Source: Acorus gramineus (lineage: Eukaryota > Streptophyta > Magnoliopsida > Acorales > Acoraceae). Taken from it: a stretch of 64,000 bases of DNA. The position numbers were made by a program, and so were the translations under genes. This document shows positions 1 through 11,783 of the stretch, one piece after another. Location of the stretch: the NCBI GenBank assembly GCA_030737835.1, contig CM060847.1, forward strand, positions 21,540,433-21,604,432, in the 5' to 3' direction. The notes beneath the pieces were generated by a model, which saw nothing but the letters and a program-made list of their open reading frames with translations, was not told the DNA's origin and searched no databases. Every line of letters begins with the position of its first letter. Within the stretch, counting starts at the first letter, position 1.

Positions 1-1238
1 ATTGTTCATGTTTAGATTCGTCAAAATTAATACAAAAGGTTGGGATGAATGCTATCACAGCCTTTATATGGAACAAAATATTCATATTTTCATCTCAAAA
101 TTAGAACAATTGTCGCAGTTTATCCTGATTATTTTTTATACCAAACGTAGATAAATTATCCTCCCATCCATTTATCCTTATAATTACTTCTTATCTCACT
201 GGTTATCCCATTGTCAAACAAAAAAAAACAAAAATATTCTAAATTATATAAAAACATGGCTTAACAACTGTATAATTAGGGTTAAGCAAAGGCTGCTGCT
301 GTTGCTGATCAGTGGGAAAACGTGTTGTGGTTTTTCCGATTCGCAGTATTCTTTTCTTTGGAAATTCAAACTTGGTTGTCCTCTTCGATTTTGTGCCCAT
401 ACACACTCTGATTTTTCTTTTGTTTCTTTTTATGTCTTCTGCAAAACTCGTGAGAATCTGTGGTTTGTTTTCTCGAGTGGTCAAATGTTGGCTTTGTGTG
501 GGACCCACCCCCCCACTCCCCTCTGTCATGTCCCAGCATTGACCAGTCAAAGTTGCCTTCATTTACCCTCTACATTTAAATTTAAAATTAGTTTGGTAAA
601 TCTGGCAAATTGAAAAGAAATTTTATTTATATGAATCTTATTTTGATAGATTTTGTGAAATGAAAATGTTTTATGAGATATCTATGAATATTCTAGCAGA
701 AAGAGTGAAAATGAACGTCTGGTTATAGGCTCAATACTCTTGTTAGTTTAAGAAACGGGAGGTTTTGGAGAAAAGCTTAGTCTTAAAATAAATTTTTAGT
801 TAAATATAGATATAAATTGGAATAGTTATATGATAAGTGGGATTGAGATACCTATATGTGGGATTGAGATATAATTCACATACATAGAGAAGAGAGAGAA
901 GCCATGTGAGCAAACACATCTGAATCTTACAAAGCCCTCTCTGTCTCTCTCCCTACAGGCCCCACATGTTCTGTAGTCCCCTACTACTCTGCGTTGGATT
1001 TTCTTCTTTTTCTGTGTCCTTCGAATTGCTGCACCAGCAATTAAAGAACCTCCCAACATATTCCCCCATCAAATATAAACCCTTTAGTCAAGCCCTCGGT
1101 TTCTGCTCTCCACACCTCGGGATTCCCTCACAATAAATTAAATAAAAATTTAAAACAAAAAAGAATGTTCTTCCTGTCACCCATCCCCACCCTTTAAAGC
1201 CTATCAAGTTCCACACAAAACAAACATCAAAATCAAAT
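1..1238. other. Intergenic sequence and Dof upstream region
   Basis: No convincing coding sequence is visible. The stretch is AT-rich with short A and T runs. From about 880 to 960 it has alternating GA-rich and CT-rich tracts, which are common in plant core promoters and 5' leaders. The last 100 bases before the Dof start codon are purine- and A-rich and probably form the 5' UTR. I could not fix a TATA box with confidence. Short open frames on both strands near 239-613 have no recognisable domains. Confidence 0.5.
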
Positions 1239-2836
1239 ATGTTTAGTAATTCTGAAGAGATGGGTATCACTTCAATCCACAATGAAGACCTTCAACAACA
1301 ACAACAACAACAACAATTGTTGAAGTGTCCAAGGTGTGACTCAATGAACACAAAGTTCTGCTACTACAACAACTACAGCCTCTCCCAGCCCAGGCACTTC
1401 TGCAAGTCCTGCAAGCGCTACTGGACGCGCGGGGGGACCCTTCGCAATGTCCCCGCCGGCGGCGGCTGCCGCCGCAAGAACAAGCGACACAGGAGGCACA
1501 CCTTGATCAACACTTCTGATGATCAACAATCAATGTTCAATGGTGGTGGTGGTGGTGGTGGTGGGGGTGTCTCTGCTGCTGCTCCTCCTCCTTTGGTAGA
1601 CTTTTATGGGTTTCAATTCCTCCAGACCCAATTGGATGGCAGTCTTGGCCTTGGCTTTGACCATAGCAACACTGGTACCACCGTAGGAGCAGCAGAGGTA
1701 ACTCCATTTTTAGTTATGGATTTGAGCATTTGATTGCTGGTACATTCAGTGCTGTTTGCAGGCCATGGTCTTTCAATCGACTATATATTCCACCGGTGCA
1801 GTGTATGCTCGATTAAATTTTTTAAAAAATAAAAATATGTTATGATTTATTTATATATATATTTTATTTTTTATAATAATATGTAATTTATTAGACAATT
1901 GTATATTTAAAAGAAATCAAAACGGTTTGGTATTACAGATGGAGTTACAAACGTTGTTAGATAGGTAGACATGGAGACTAGGATTTATGTTGGCTGGAGA
2001 TTTTCTTAGAAAAATATTACACAACTCTATTTGCAGTCGCATTTATAATTTGTTTAAAACATATTAATTATATATCCCATCTAGTTCATAATTTTTTTAA
2101 AAGAGAATTATATACTTTAATAAATTATGCGGAGCCGTTTATATATAAAAAATGTGAAAATTTTATATGAAACTACATACTGGATTGTAAGCACGATTGA
2201 ATGTAATAGAGTGCTCATGACTAAGGAGAAAAAATATGTTTTTCCTTTTCTTTTTTTTTAAAAAACAGGATTACATTCTTCTACATATTAGATTCTCTCA
2301 TAATTAACCTTAGAGCTGGACTCTAATCTCTCTCACAACCTAATAGTGCATAGTCTCTCATTGTTATAAGAAATTCTGAAACACCCTCACATATATAACA
2401 CAAAAATTATAGAATTCAGATTTACAAGCGTATAAGAAAATTCCATAAAAGCATAACAATTCTCATTTTTGTGCAGTTCCTCCTTGGTGTCCAATCACCA
2501 GAATGCAAGACATCAACCCAACATCACCCGCTATTCGGATCTTCGCTGTTGTCATCCTTTGCGAAGGATTCGAAGTTTGGTCTGGCATCCGGAGATGGTG
2601 GTGTTGAAGTAGAACACACAGAATTGGCTTTGCCTTGTGATCAGGATCATCAATTCAAATTCTTTAATTCAGTTGACATGGTGGGATTGAACAACAATAG
2701 TGAGAATCACAACAGCAGAATGGGTTGGGCTTTGGAGGGTGGTGTTGATGATCCATCACCATCTCTCTATTGGAATGCCATGAGTTCTTGGTCTGATATC
2801 AACAGTTATGGTGCTTCTGTTACTCCTCTGATCTGA
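1239..2836 (+). CDS. Dof-type zinc-finger transcription factor, two exons
   Basis: Plant-specific DNA-binding protein expected to act in the nucleus on AAAG-core promoter sites. Exon 1 is 1239-1697 and exon 2 is 2477-2836. The 779-bp intron starts GTAACT, ends TGTGCAG and is phase 0, giving 272 residues. The Dof finger is complete: Cys30, Cys33, Cys55 and Cys58 in C-x2-C-x21-C-x2-C spacing, followed by the basic [20 protein letters not shown] segment and a KNKRHRRH tail that can serve as nuclear signal. Before the finger is a run of eight glutamines (19-26). After it come a nine-glycine run and an Ala/Pro patch. The finger exon is GC-rich against an AT-rich background, which is typical of this domain. 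If the intron were retained the frame would end at 1733 with 164 residues, keeping the finger but losing the C-terminus. The exact Dof subgroup cannot be named from the sequence alone. Confidence 0.93.
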
Positions 2837-3300
2837 CAAGTTTTACATGTTTTTTCTTTGGTTGATTTTGGTTGGTTTTCTTTTATATTTTGATTGGTGT
2901 GAGTGTGAGCTTATGAAGAGACTATATACAAGTTTGTTTTGATGAAGAGGCTCTTTGATTGGTCAGGAGCTTGGAGCTCCCGAGTTTTTTTAAGTAATTT
3001 TGGTATAAGTTTAGTCCTTTTTATAATCCGGAATTAGTCCCATAAATTTCATTGGAATTTTTTATTTTATAAAATAATGTTATTTAATTCATTAGATTAT
3101 ATACTTTATCTTTTATAAAAATATATACCTCATTAGATGAAGTATATGAATTTTTAAAAAATGCATCTTTAATCAAAAGCTAATTTGAAAGCTTGATTCT
3201 CACTTGGGGGATTTTGATTGGGTGATTAATTTGAATAAAATTAAGAAGCTGTCCATCTCTTCAATGAAACTCTTTTTAGAGACCAAATCACAACAATCAA
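2837..3300. other. Dof 3' UTR and AT-rich spacer
   Basis: T-rich sequence directly after the Dof stop, probably 3' UTR to about 2990. An AT-rich spacer follows, with a copy near 3127 of a short module (cctcattagatga) that recurs at 4917, 5022 and, inverted, near 6565. No gene is seen. Confidence 0.4.
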
Positions 3301-3469
3301 ACTCATCTCGTCAAGGTGCTTATGCTCTTCGACGACACGACTGATCGAACCCGAACCAGACGACTTAAAGGGGCATTTATATTCACCCCTTTTTATTTTT
3401 GTCCCACCCATTTTTCTAACCCACCCCCAAATTTTATAGACTATGACCCCGCCCTCTTTCTCTCTCTAT

Positions 3470-3500
<31 letters not shown>

Positions 3501-4440
3501 ACAAACTTTATACAATGCAACGCTAGCAAATTAGATTTTTCTTTCTCTCACTCTCTCCCTCCTTTGGTCCGAATCTCACTCACTCTCTCTGGCCCTCCGC
3601 TGGTCCCTTTCGTCACCTCCCCCTCTTGGCCACCACCCAACCTTTCACCCACTCAAGGACCCAATCATCCCCCCCATACACCCACCCAAACAAGACATGG
3701 TTGATGAGCACCCTCATCATTACCGGCTGTCGCACCACCCTTAGTGTGCCCGAGCGCTTCGTCTTCCCCTCCTCCAGATGTCCTCGCCACGACAAGATCC
3801 TCTACATCGACCGCCAATGATGGTCGTGCACAAGCTCATGAGTACTGTAAGGGGTGGGTTATGTGGGTTGAATTTCTCTCCTTTAAAAAAAAATTCTTAA
3901 TTTTAAAGGGGTAGGACGAGTAAACAAAGGCATGGAAGCTCAGACTGCTGCACATCTTTTAAGTCAGTGTAGGGTGTCAAGGGTCCTCTGGGAAGCAAGT
4001 AGTGGGGGAAGCCACGTTTTGGAGGCCTTCCTTCCTCGACAACGAAGGGCTTTGGGTGGCGGGGAAGGTTCTAAGTTAACCACAGAACTAGAAACTTCTC
4101 AACTCCATTATCCAATCAGTGATCCCTACGGTCACATAGGCGATCTAGAAAAGACGCAACGATGTGATTATTAAGAACTCATGGGTTTACATGAAAAACA
4201 TGTGGGAGATGATAGTGTTTTCCATCACAAAGCGAGGGTGCCAGGGCAAGTGGGGTCACACTCTCTTGAGTCCGATTGTTTATCACGTTGGGGGAGAGAC
4301 GTTATACATCCCGTCTATTGGTTCTTCCCTACCCTCAGTTTTTTTTCATGTTCTCTTTTTCAGTCTTCTTTTGCTTTCATTTGTTTCTTTATTTGTCTTA
4401 TCCCCACTTTAGACTTATAACCCACTTTATAATGAAATTG
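3300..4440. other. Unassigned CT/GC-richer block
   Basis: Composition rises above the AT-rich surroundings, with CT-rich tracts, a (CA)n run near 3471-3490 and two short plus-strand open frames (3626-3820, 64 codons; 3932-4174, 80 codons). The second holds a stretch (AAHLLSQCRVSRVLWE) faintly like the zinc-binding tail after LINE reverse transcriptases, where a His and Cys lie before a Trp. The rest of such an element is not seen, so this is only a hint. The first frame looks protein-like toward its end (ERFVFPSSRCPRHDKILYID), but I do not recognise it. The block could be gene fragments or decayed transposon. Confidence 0.2.
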
Positions 4441-5477
4441 TCCATAGCAAGATCTACATTTTCTAAAAAGGCATTATACTCATTCAAATCGATCTTAGAT
4501 AAAATATAAATATATTAAAAGATCTCAATATTATATTTAAATAAATCATATCAATATATTGAAATTTTAATTCAATATCAAAAATATATATTAAGTTTAT
4601 CTCAATTGAAATCTATGAAGATTTTTTACATTATTTTTATTATAACATGAAATAAACTATTATGTAGGACACAAATTTATTACCTATATATTAAATGTAA
4701 TGAGCTTTTTGAATAATTCAATATTTTATAAACATTTTTGTCTATAAAATTGTGTTATTTATATTAATTTCATAGTTACATCTTATACATTTAGGCCCAC
4801 TTTCATTTACCACGTGTATAAAACTTGTATTTCTATTATGAGTGCTATTACACTCAGTTTTTTTCTCAGTCCAAAACACAAACCTATATACCTCGTTACA
4901 GACTCAGTGAAGCATATACCTCATTAGATGATGTATATGTCTCACTAAAATATTTTTACACTTATTAGAAATGGGTTCATTCAACTCAAAATTGAGCCAC
5001 ATGCACTTTTCATCAAAGCATATACCTCATTAGATGATGTTTACTATTTTTAAAAAAATGAAAACACTTGAGGTATGAGTTTTGGTTAGCAAATGTTACT
5101 GAGTGTATCATTTTCTTTCTATTATATGAGTATATATCATATAATAGAAAATAAATAAAATAATGTGCATTCAATTGATTCAAATATATATTTCATGTTT
5201 TATGAAATTATATTTCATTAGACATGTACCTATTTTAAAAAATAACAAATTATGTATGTTCATATCACAAAAAGTGAGTGCAGGAAACGATTAATTTACA
5301 AGAGGAAAATGTTAAGCTTAGTTGTTTTTGTAGCCTTATTTGCAGCACACACATAATTTAAATTTTTTAAATCATATAATACTTAGCAAATGAAGCAATT
5401 TCTTTTATAAAAAAAGAATGAATTACATGTTCATATGAATTCGTATATATTTTTATGTTTTCATAAAAAATATATTA
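4441..5477. other. AT-rich intergenic sequence with short repeated modules
   Basis: No gene is seen. A roughly 27-bp module (gcatatacctcattagatga) occurs at about 4911 and 5016 in the same orientation. A (ta)-rich region lies near 5130-5230. The stretch also has the sequence attacactcag (about 4848), which returns in similar form near 6720 and 54722, so it probably contains pieces of a dispersed AT-rich repeat family. Confidence 0.35.
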
Positions 5478-6416
5478 CAGGCCCGGCCCTGGGTGTAGGC
5501 CGAGTAGGCGGCTGCCTAGGGCCCTACTAAGGGAAGAGCCCCCAAGCCCAAATGTCATATATATACTGTGTCTGTTTATAGACTTCAATCTGTCATGGCC
5601 CACTACAAATCTAGCTATTTTAAAATATCCAAGGCTTTAAATAGAAAGAAAAAATTACAATCAATCTTACCCATTCAATAGCTATAAATATTTATACATA
5701 ATTAATATTTAAAAATTTCTTTTTGGAAGGTGAATAATCACCCTCTTTAATTGGCGTTTATTTTTTTCTCCCCAATTGATATCTCTCTCTCATAATCTCT
5801 GGGTCACACTCTCTCTCTCTCTTCCCCTCTCTCTCACACACACCATATGTAACTTTCAACAATTTACCATTCTAAAGTCAATGAATCAAAATAAAGATTT
5901 TGTAACAAATTGATCTCCATTATAAGGTGCGTAACTCTTTTTTGAATCTTAGTTTTGTTTATTTATTTTTTGTTTTTGGATATATTTTTTTATAATTATA
6001 TTCACATATTACTGCTAATTAGTGATGATATTAAAAAGTTGGGCATGAAATCTCATTTTTTAAGATGATTGAAAATCCTTAATTAAAAAAATCAAATCAC
6101 CCACTCATATTCTTTTATAAAAGAGGGGACGAACAAAATAAACATGATCTATAAGGTGTAACCTATTTTTTAAAGACTTTTAATAGAAATATAAGATATT
6201 TATTGTCTATTTACTAATCAAAATGCTAGTTGAGTTTCTGAAATGAAGCTGATGAGATTATGTACTTATCTTTTATACTCTTTTAATTGATCAATGAAAA
6301 ATGACAATTTATTGAGTTATATTTAAACAAGATGATTTTTTTTTTTTTGTGATAGGGCTCCATTTTAAAAGATCGCTTAGGGCCCACCTAAATTTTCAAA
6401 TCTCAGGGCCGGCTCT
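5478..6416. mobile_element. hAT-like non-autonomous element with GC-rich ends
   Basis: The left end reads caggcccggccctg and the right end reads cagggccggctct, so the ends are imperfect inverted repeats. Both are followed inward by an agggccc motif in opposite orientation. GC-rich ends of this CAGGGCCGG type are known from widespread non-autonomous hAT-like elements of plants. The interior (about 900 bp) is AT-rich and non-coding. Flanks show similar AT-rich 8-mers but no perfect target-site duplication, so the exact ends are uncertain by a few bases. Confidence 0.5.
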
Positions 6417-7007
6417 CAATATATACTGACATAACTCATAAGCAATTGAGAAAGAGGCTACAAAATAGACTAAATGCATCAGCTCATGTATCATAAGGGA
6501 AAATGTTAGACTCAGTTCTGTTTCTAACCTCAAATGAAGCCTACACCGTTTTTTTAAAATAGTATATATCATCTAATGAGATATATATTTTTGTAAAATA
6601 TGAAGTATATACCCTAGTGATTTATATGAACTCATTTATATTATCAAACGTGTAAATTTTTTTTTAAGCAAGTGGCTTTTGAGGTATATGTGGCTATAAA
6701 ATAGGTCGAGTGTAATAGTATTAGAACACTTATACACTCAGTCCATTTTGTAACCCCATCTGTACTCCCATACACTGTGATAACGCAATGTATGTTACAC
6801 TATTTGTATATTGCTGCCCTATATAAGCTCTATAACAAAGAATGGGGCTGTAAATTTTTTTCATTTTTTATGGAAAATAGTGTATCTCAATGCATAGTTT
6901 AATTCGTATAACAATATATAGTTCAAAAAATGAATGCATATTGTTTTAAAAAATTAATGAACATGACACACAGGACTGCACATATCATTTTCCAATAGTA
7001 CTAATTG
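6417..7007. other. AT-rich intergenic sequence, repeat-derived
   Basis: No gene is seen. From about 6700 to 6860 there is a module (tacactcag, gttttgtaacc-like text, then ctctataacaaag) with a diverged relative at 61790-61900, suggesting a dispersed repeat family. The inverted form of the cctcattagatga module is at about 6560-6575. Confidence 0.3.
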
Positions 7008-7293
7008 TTATAAATCTAAGTAAAAGAATAAGATTCAACATACCAACTAGAAGAGAAGGTCAACCAAAAGAGAGAGGAGAGAGAGAAGTAATGGCTATTC
7101 TTTGTATTTCTTAATTCTATCTGTCTAGAATACAATGTATGCATATATTTATAGGCAACAAACATAATATTACAAGATATAATAAATGGGATTTGATTTT
7201 ATCAATCCCTTAAAATAAGGATGGAAGGTTACAAAGAATCAAAGAGAATATTCATAGTACACTGGTCATCCATATTTACAATATTTTACAACA
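7008..7293 (-). repeat. Ty1/copia 3' LTR (minus strand)
   Basis: A 286-bp segment that begins TGTTATAAAT and ends TTTACAACA on the plus strand, so it has TG...CA ends when read on either strand. Read on the minus strand it is directly preceded by a purine-rich polypurine tract (cgaggggag, 7294-7303), which identifies it as the 3' LTR of the copia element whose coding remains lie at 8758-10863. A short LTR is usual for Ty1/copia. No matching second copy was found within the window. Confidence 0.65.
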
Positions 7294-7558
7294 CTCCCCT
7301 CGGATTACCATCAAACATTATACTAAGGTAATTGTCTCGTTAAAACCATGCTTGGAAAAACACATTGAGAAAAAATCAAAGCAAAGGAAAACGAGTACAA
7401 TTACTTGATTTTAGTAATGTTGGACGCGTTTAATACTGCCTCATTAAAACCTTGCTGGAAAAACCCAGTGGGACAAAACCTAGATGAAGAAAAAGAGTAT
7501 AGTACGCAAAAGATGTTCATAGTCTAATATAGTCCTCTTTATTAGTTACTCCCCCTGA

Positions 7559-7567
7559 TTTTAGTAA
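7559..7567 (+). repeat. 9-bp target-site duplication, left copy
   Basis: TTTTAGTAA directly before the left end of the foldback element. An identical copy lies at 8709-8717. Nine-base duplications are the hallmark of Mutator-like elements. Confidence 0.85.
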
Positions 7568-7882
7568 GGGGATGGTTATTTATACCCCTGTTTAGTGGAA
7601 AACCCCAATTGGAAAGCCACCCAACCAATTTTTTAGAACACATAAAACCACCCCAACTAAATACTATTGTGTAAAACCAACCACACCCCATTTTGAACCA
7701 AGCCCACCTTCTGTACTATTCGACAAACATAGTGTCGATCAATGCTACATACGTCGACACTTCTAGTGTCGAACTGAAGGGTTACACAAACATTTTTTTT
7801 TTGTTATAATATAGACACATGTATTGTCGATATGTGTTAAACAAACGGATTGTCGATAATAGCAGATTATTGAAAAATAGAA
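7568..7882 (+). repeat. Left terminal inverted repeat of the MULE-like element
   Basis: Matches the complement of 8387-8708. It starts GGGGATGGTT and ends near agcagattattgaaaaata. Confidence 0.8.
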
Positions 7883-8386
7883 AGAATTATGCTTTTCAAA
7901 CTAACATCTTCTTCTTGTTTTTTTTTGTGTTATATTTTGTCCTTTGAAATCCTCGTTGATCAATGATTTTGATTCATTTTCTAATTATTAGTTTGATATT
8001 ATTTATTTATTATCTATATTCAAACCAGGCTGGCAATATAACCTAACAAGGACTCATTTTATTCAAATATGTATTTGATGTTAGTTTGAAAAGCATAACT
8101 CTTTATTTTGTGTGTATATAACTCTTAATTTCTTGTATATGATTGAGTATTTACTTAATTTTTTTACAGTGTAGTATGACTCCTCCCAAGGAACGTATTC
8201 AACCTACAGCTTTTAGTCGAAAAAATTATTCTAAGGACATGGCATCGAGTTCTCAAAATGATGAAGTTCAAGCATATTCATAAGAAGTAGCTTGCAATTA
8301 TCTATTGGTATCGACACTATCATTGTTAACCATTAGCATTTTTCTCGACATCTTATATGTCGACCGATACTTATTTTTTTATTTTT

Positions 8387-8708
8387 CAATAATCTGCTAG
8401 TATCGACATTCTGTTTGATGACATATTTAATACATATTGACAATACATGTGTCTATATTATAACAAAAAAAATGTTTGTGTAACCCTTCAGTTCGACACT
8501 AGAAGTGTCGACGTATGTAGCATTGGTCGACACTACGTTTGTCGAACAGTACAGGAGGTGGGCTTGGTTCAAAATGGGGTGTGGTCGGTAGGGGTGGTTT
8601 TACACCATAGTATTTAGTCAGGGTGGTTTTATATGTTCTAAAAAATTGGTTGGGTGGCTTTCCAATTGGGTGGTTTTCCACTAAACATGGGTTTAAATAA
8701 CCGTCCCC
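8387..8708 (-). repeat. Right terminal inverted repeat of the MULE-like element
   Basis: Matches the complement of 7568-7882 with a small number of differences. It ends AACCGTCCCC immediately before the right copy of the 9-bp duplication. Confidence 0.8.
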
Positions 8709-8717
8709 TTTTAGTAA
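8709..8717 (+). repeat. 9-bp target-site duplication, right copy
   Basis: TTTTAGTAA, identical to 7559-7567. Confidence 0.85.
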
Positions 8718-8757
8718 ATCTCAAACTGTCTGGTGATTGAGTCAACGAATACTAATT

Positions 8758-10863
8758 TTACGCATAATTGGATGAGATAGCCATCAATGTTTGCTTTGTA
8801 GATCTCCACAAGATGATGATATCATTACTAATATATACATAACCTGTCTGTGATCGATTTTTGTGAGGATCGGAGAGACAACCTATATCTGCACAACTAA
8901 CTAGATGCAAATTATTAGATTTATCATTTAAATAAAATAATCTCAAATTAATAGTTCCACATGGATCTTTTCGGATATCCAATAAAATATGCACTTCCTG
9001 TCTTAGAATCTAGTTTCTTTTCATGTGGATTATATAATCTAGCCTCTGCCTGACAACCCCACGTATGTAGGTGATTTAAACTAGGTTTCCTTCCTATCCA
9101 TATTTCAAAAGGTGTTTTTGGTACAGCCTTCGAAGGAATCCTGTTTAACAAATAAATAGCAGTTTTTAAGGCTTCACTCCACGAGAACAAAGGAAGTGAA
9201 TAATTACTAATCATACTCCTAACCATGTCCAAAAGAGTGCGATTCCTTCTTTCGGCAACACCATTTTGATTAGGTCTGCCTGGCATGGAATATTGTACTT
9301 GAATTCCACATCCTTCAAGGAACCTACCAATTGGACCTATAGCTCTTCCAGCTTCAGTGTGTCTACCATAATATTCACCACCCCTATCTGACCTTACCAC
9401 TTTGATTCTTTTATTTTGTTGGTTTTCTACCTCTGCCTTGAAACCTTTAAAGGCATTGATTGCTTCTGATTTCTCAGAGAGCATGTAGATATAACCATAT
9501 CTTGAGTGGGCTGTTTTCCCTTTATGCAGTCCACACATGTCCCAAAATCAGAGAAATCAAGTGAAGGTAGTATACCCTCTTTGACTAATCTCCGGATTCT
9601 CTCTTCTGAGTCATGGCCTAATCTTTTATGCCAAAGCATGGATGATGTTTCATCTATTCTTCCACGCTTAGTGCCAACATTTCTATGCAAGGCTAAAAGG
9701 GATTGCTGATAGGAATTATCAAGATGTAGTCTGTATAAACTATCCACAAGAATTCCAGAACCAGCTAATTGGGAATTATGGGAAATAGACAAACCACAAT
9801 TATTGAAATTAAATGAGAAACCAACACGATCCAGTCTAGCAACAGAAATCAAATTGCGGGAATAACTGGGAATAAAGAAAGTGTTCTCAAGGTCTAAAAC
9901 AAAACCACTGTCTAAGATCAATCTAAAGGATCCTACAGCCTCCACGCGTGAACGCATCCCATTTCCTGATATGATGCATCGTTCACTCTCAGTTGGAGTC
10001 TTTTGGGACAGAAAGCCCTGCATAGAATTGGCAACATGGATTGTGGCACCAGAATCAATCCACCACGAGTAATTTGGAACAAAAACCATATTCAATTGTT
10101 CACACACAAAAGCCAAATTATTACCTTTCTTGGCAAGCCATTTCTGATATTTCTGACAGTCCTTCATGTGTCCTTTCTTCTTGCAAAAGAAGCACTTTAT
10201 CACTGGTTTTCCGGTTTGATTCGGAATGGAACCAGAGCTTAAGCTTCCAACTTGGTTCTGAATAGTTGAAGCTTTCTTTGACTTCTTCTTGAAAGAGACA
10301 CCTTTTCCTTTTCCAGTATACTTGTTCTCCACATGAGAAGTTAAATTAACATTCTCCATATTCTCTTGCTTTAGCCTCTCTTCCTCTTGCACACACATGA
10401 TCAGAAGTTCATTGATTGACCAATTTTCCTTATGTGTGTTGTAGGAAATGTTGAATGGACCATATTGAGGCGGCAAAGAGTTGAGAACAAAGTGCACCAA
10501 GAAGGAATCAGAAATGGTTACTTTAAGTGTGTTTAATTGAGCAGCCAGATCTCGCATTTGCATTATGTGTTAACGAATGGCTCCGGATCCTTTATACTTC
10601 ATGGAGGACAATTTGTTCATTAGGGTGCTGGCCAAGGCTTTATTGGAGCTAACAAATTGTTTCTCCACATTTTTCAGATAAGATTTGGCTGTGTCACACT
10701 CAGGGATAGATCCTTGAAAGTTCTTTCCCACATACGCTTTCATCAGCAAAAGAGCTTGTAGATTTGAGCATTCCCATTTCTCATACTTGGCCTTTTCTTC
10801 TTGCGTGCTCTCTGCGTTGAGGGGAGTAGGTTTGTCCTCCCTCAACGCAAGATCCATATCCAT
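8758..10863 (-). pseudogene. Ty1/copia gag-pol remains (fossil)
   Basis: Read on the minus strand: a copia-type gag N-terminus (about 10863-10570, with MDMDLALREDKPTPLNAEST); the rest of gag with a zinc knuckle (about 10563-10130); an aspartic protease with the D-S-G-A-T active site (about 10060); a pre-integrase region (WHKRLGH, about 9640); the integrase core with RSDRGGEY and PNQNGVAERRN (about 9538-9100); then the RNase H tail (DPHKNRSQTGYV and WRSTKQT, about 8994-8758). The families of these parts are clear. The copy is broken with several interruptions, and not every pol domain is represented. The copia lineage cannot be fixed by eye. Confidence 0.8.
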
Positions 10864-11783
10864 CCACCCTAATATTAAATTGATTTGTTCTTTCCATTCA
10901 GTAAAGCTTGATCCATTGAGGATATGAATATTGCTATTATTACTTAAAACAAAAGTAGAAGAAATTGTGAAAAGGACAATATTGACTCACATCAGATATT
11001 AAATCAACCTAATGTCTTAAAATATAAGGCTACATATTATATCATTCATTCAATGCATATATTCCAAATTATGCAATGAATTCCAAATATGTATATGATA
11101 ACCTTAAATATACTTATTTGGTTGAGTGGTTAAGTAGCGACATTATAAACCCCTCCTTTGGGATTGAGTTTATAACTGCAATTAAACATACACTCATTTA
11201 GGTAGAAAGATTCTACGTGTAGAACTAGTGGTATATCCTACGTCTCAGTAACGAAGAGTCTTGACACCTTTGGGCAAGCCATAGACTCCTGGGTACATAG
11301 AATATAGGTTTGCTACTGTTCTATTCCATTTTATACCTAAATCACATTGGCCCTCCTTTGGGATTGACCTATGTGTCGGTTTATAAAATGCAATAAGATC
11401 GTCATTACTGATTTTATATGATTAATTCACTAATTTTAACATCTAAGGCCGCTTTGGCGTACTCATAAATATTAAAGTATGAATTAAATCATCCTAATGT
11501 AATGACAACTTTTACTTTAAGCATGTTAATTAAAAAAAAATGTCATACCATATATAACATGCATGTCAAAAGACCAAAATAATTAAATCATACAAATAAT
11601 TAACATGATATTTGTAGAGTTTAAAATTCATCCCAAAATCTGAACATCAATGGTATATTAACAAACTAATTATTTTGATTCCCTTAATAAAATGTGAATA
11701 ATAATTTTCACAGAAATCAGGGACTAAAATTTAATTTTACATAATATTAGGGTTCCGTTTGCAAAAGTGCCATTATCCATAAT
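10864..11783 (-). other. Probable copia leader sequence (5' untranslated part)
   Basis: No coding frame is seen. The stretch upstream of gag is AT-rich but includes two similar passages (about 11150 and 11350) sharing cctcctttgggattga, and a segment describing a long untranslated leader. A motif near 11750 (agggttccgtttgcaaaag) recurs in diverged form at about 14862 and 14905, on the other side of the Helitron-like block. This suggests that the leader continues there and was split by an insertion. Confidence 0.4.

Larger units (their letters stand above)
7568..8708. mobile_element. Mutator-like foldback element with long inverted repeats
   Basis: An 1,141-bp element bounded by identical 9-bp duplications. 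Its left end (GGGGATGGTTATTTA) and right end (complement GGGGACGGTTATTTA) begin inverted repeats of about 315-322 bp (7568-7882 and 8387-8708) that match with few differences. The roughly 500-bp middle is AT-rich and has no transposase, so it is non-autonomous. The inverted repeats hold several GTCGA-containing short palindromic words (tcgacac ... gtgtcga). It sits within the copia 3' untranslated region, so it is younger than that element. Long inverted repeats plus a 9-bp duplication fit a MULE. A foldback element of another superfamily is less likely. Confidence 0.8.
7294..10863 (-). mobile_element. Ty1/copia retrotransposon, broken, with a MULE inserted in its 3' part
   Basis: From right to left on the minus strand this holds gag, protease, integrase and the tail of RNase H, then a 3' untranslated part ending in the polypurine tract and 3' LTR. 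The element is broken, with several interruptions, and does not look able to move. The 3' untranslated part includes a stretch near 7440-7500 (ccttgctggaaaaacccagtg on the plus strand) found next to many plant copia 3' ends. The foldback element at 7568-8708 has inserted into this untranslated part. Confidence 0.7.

Noticed and set aside
3932-4174. Possible LINE tail (His/Cys pattern before Trp)
   Set aside because: Similarity is a few residues only; no reverse transcriptase, endonuclease or poly(A) tail was found nearby, so it is mentioned only as a hint in the block description.
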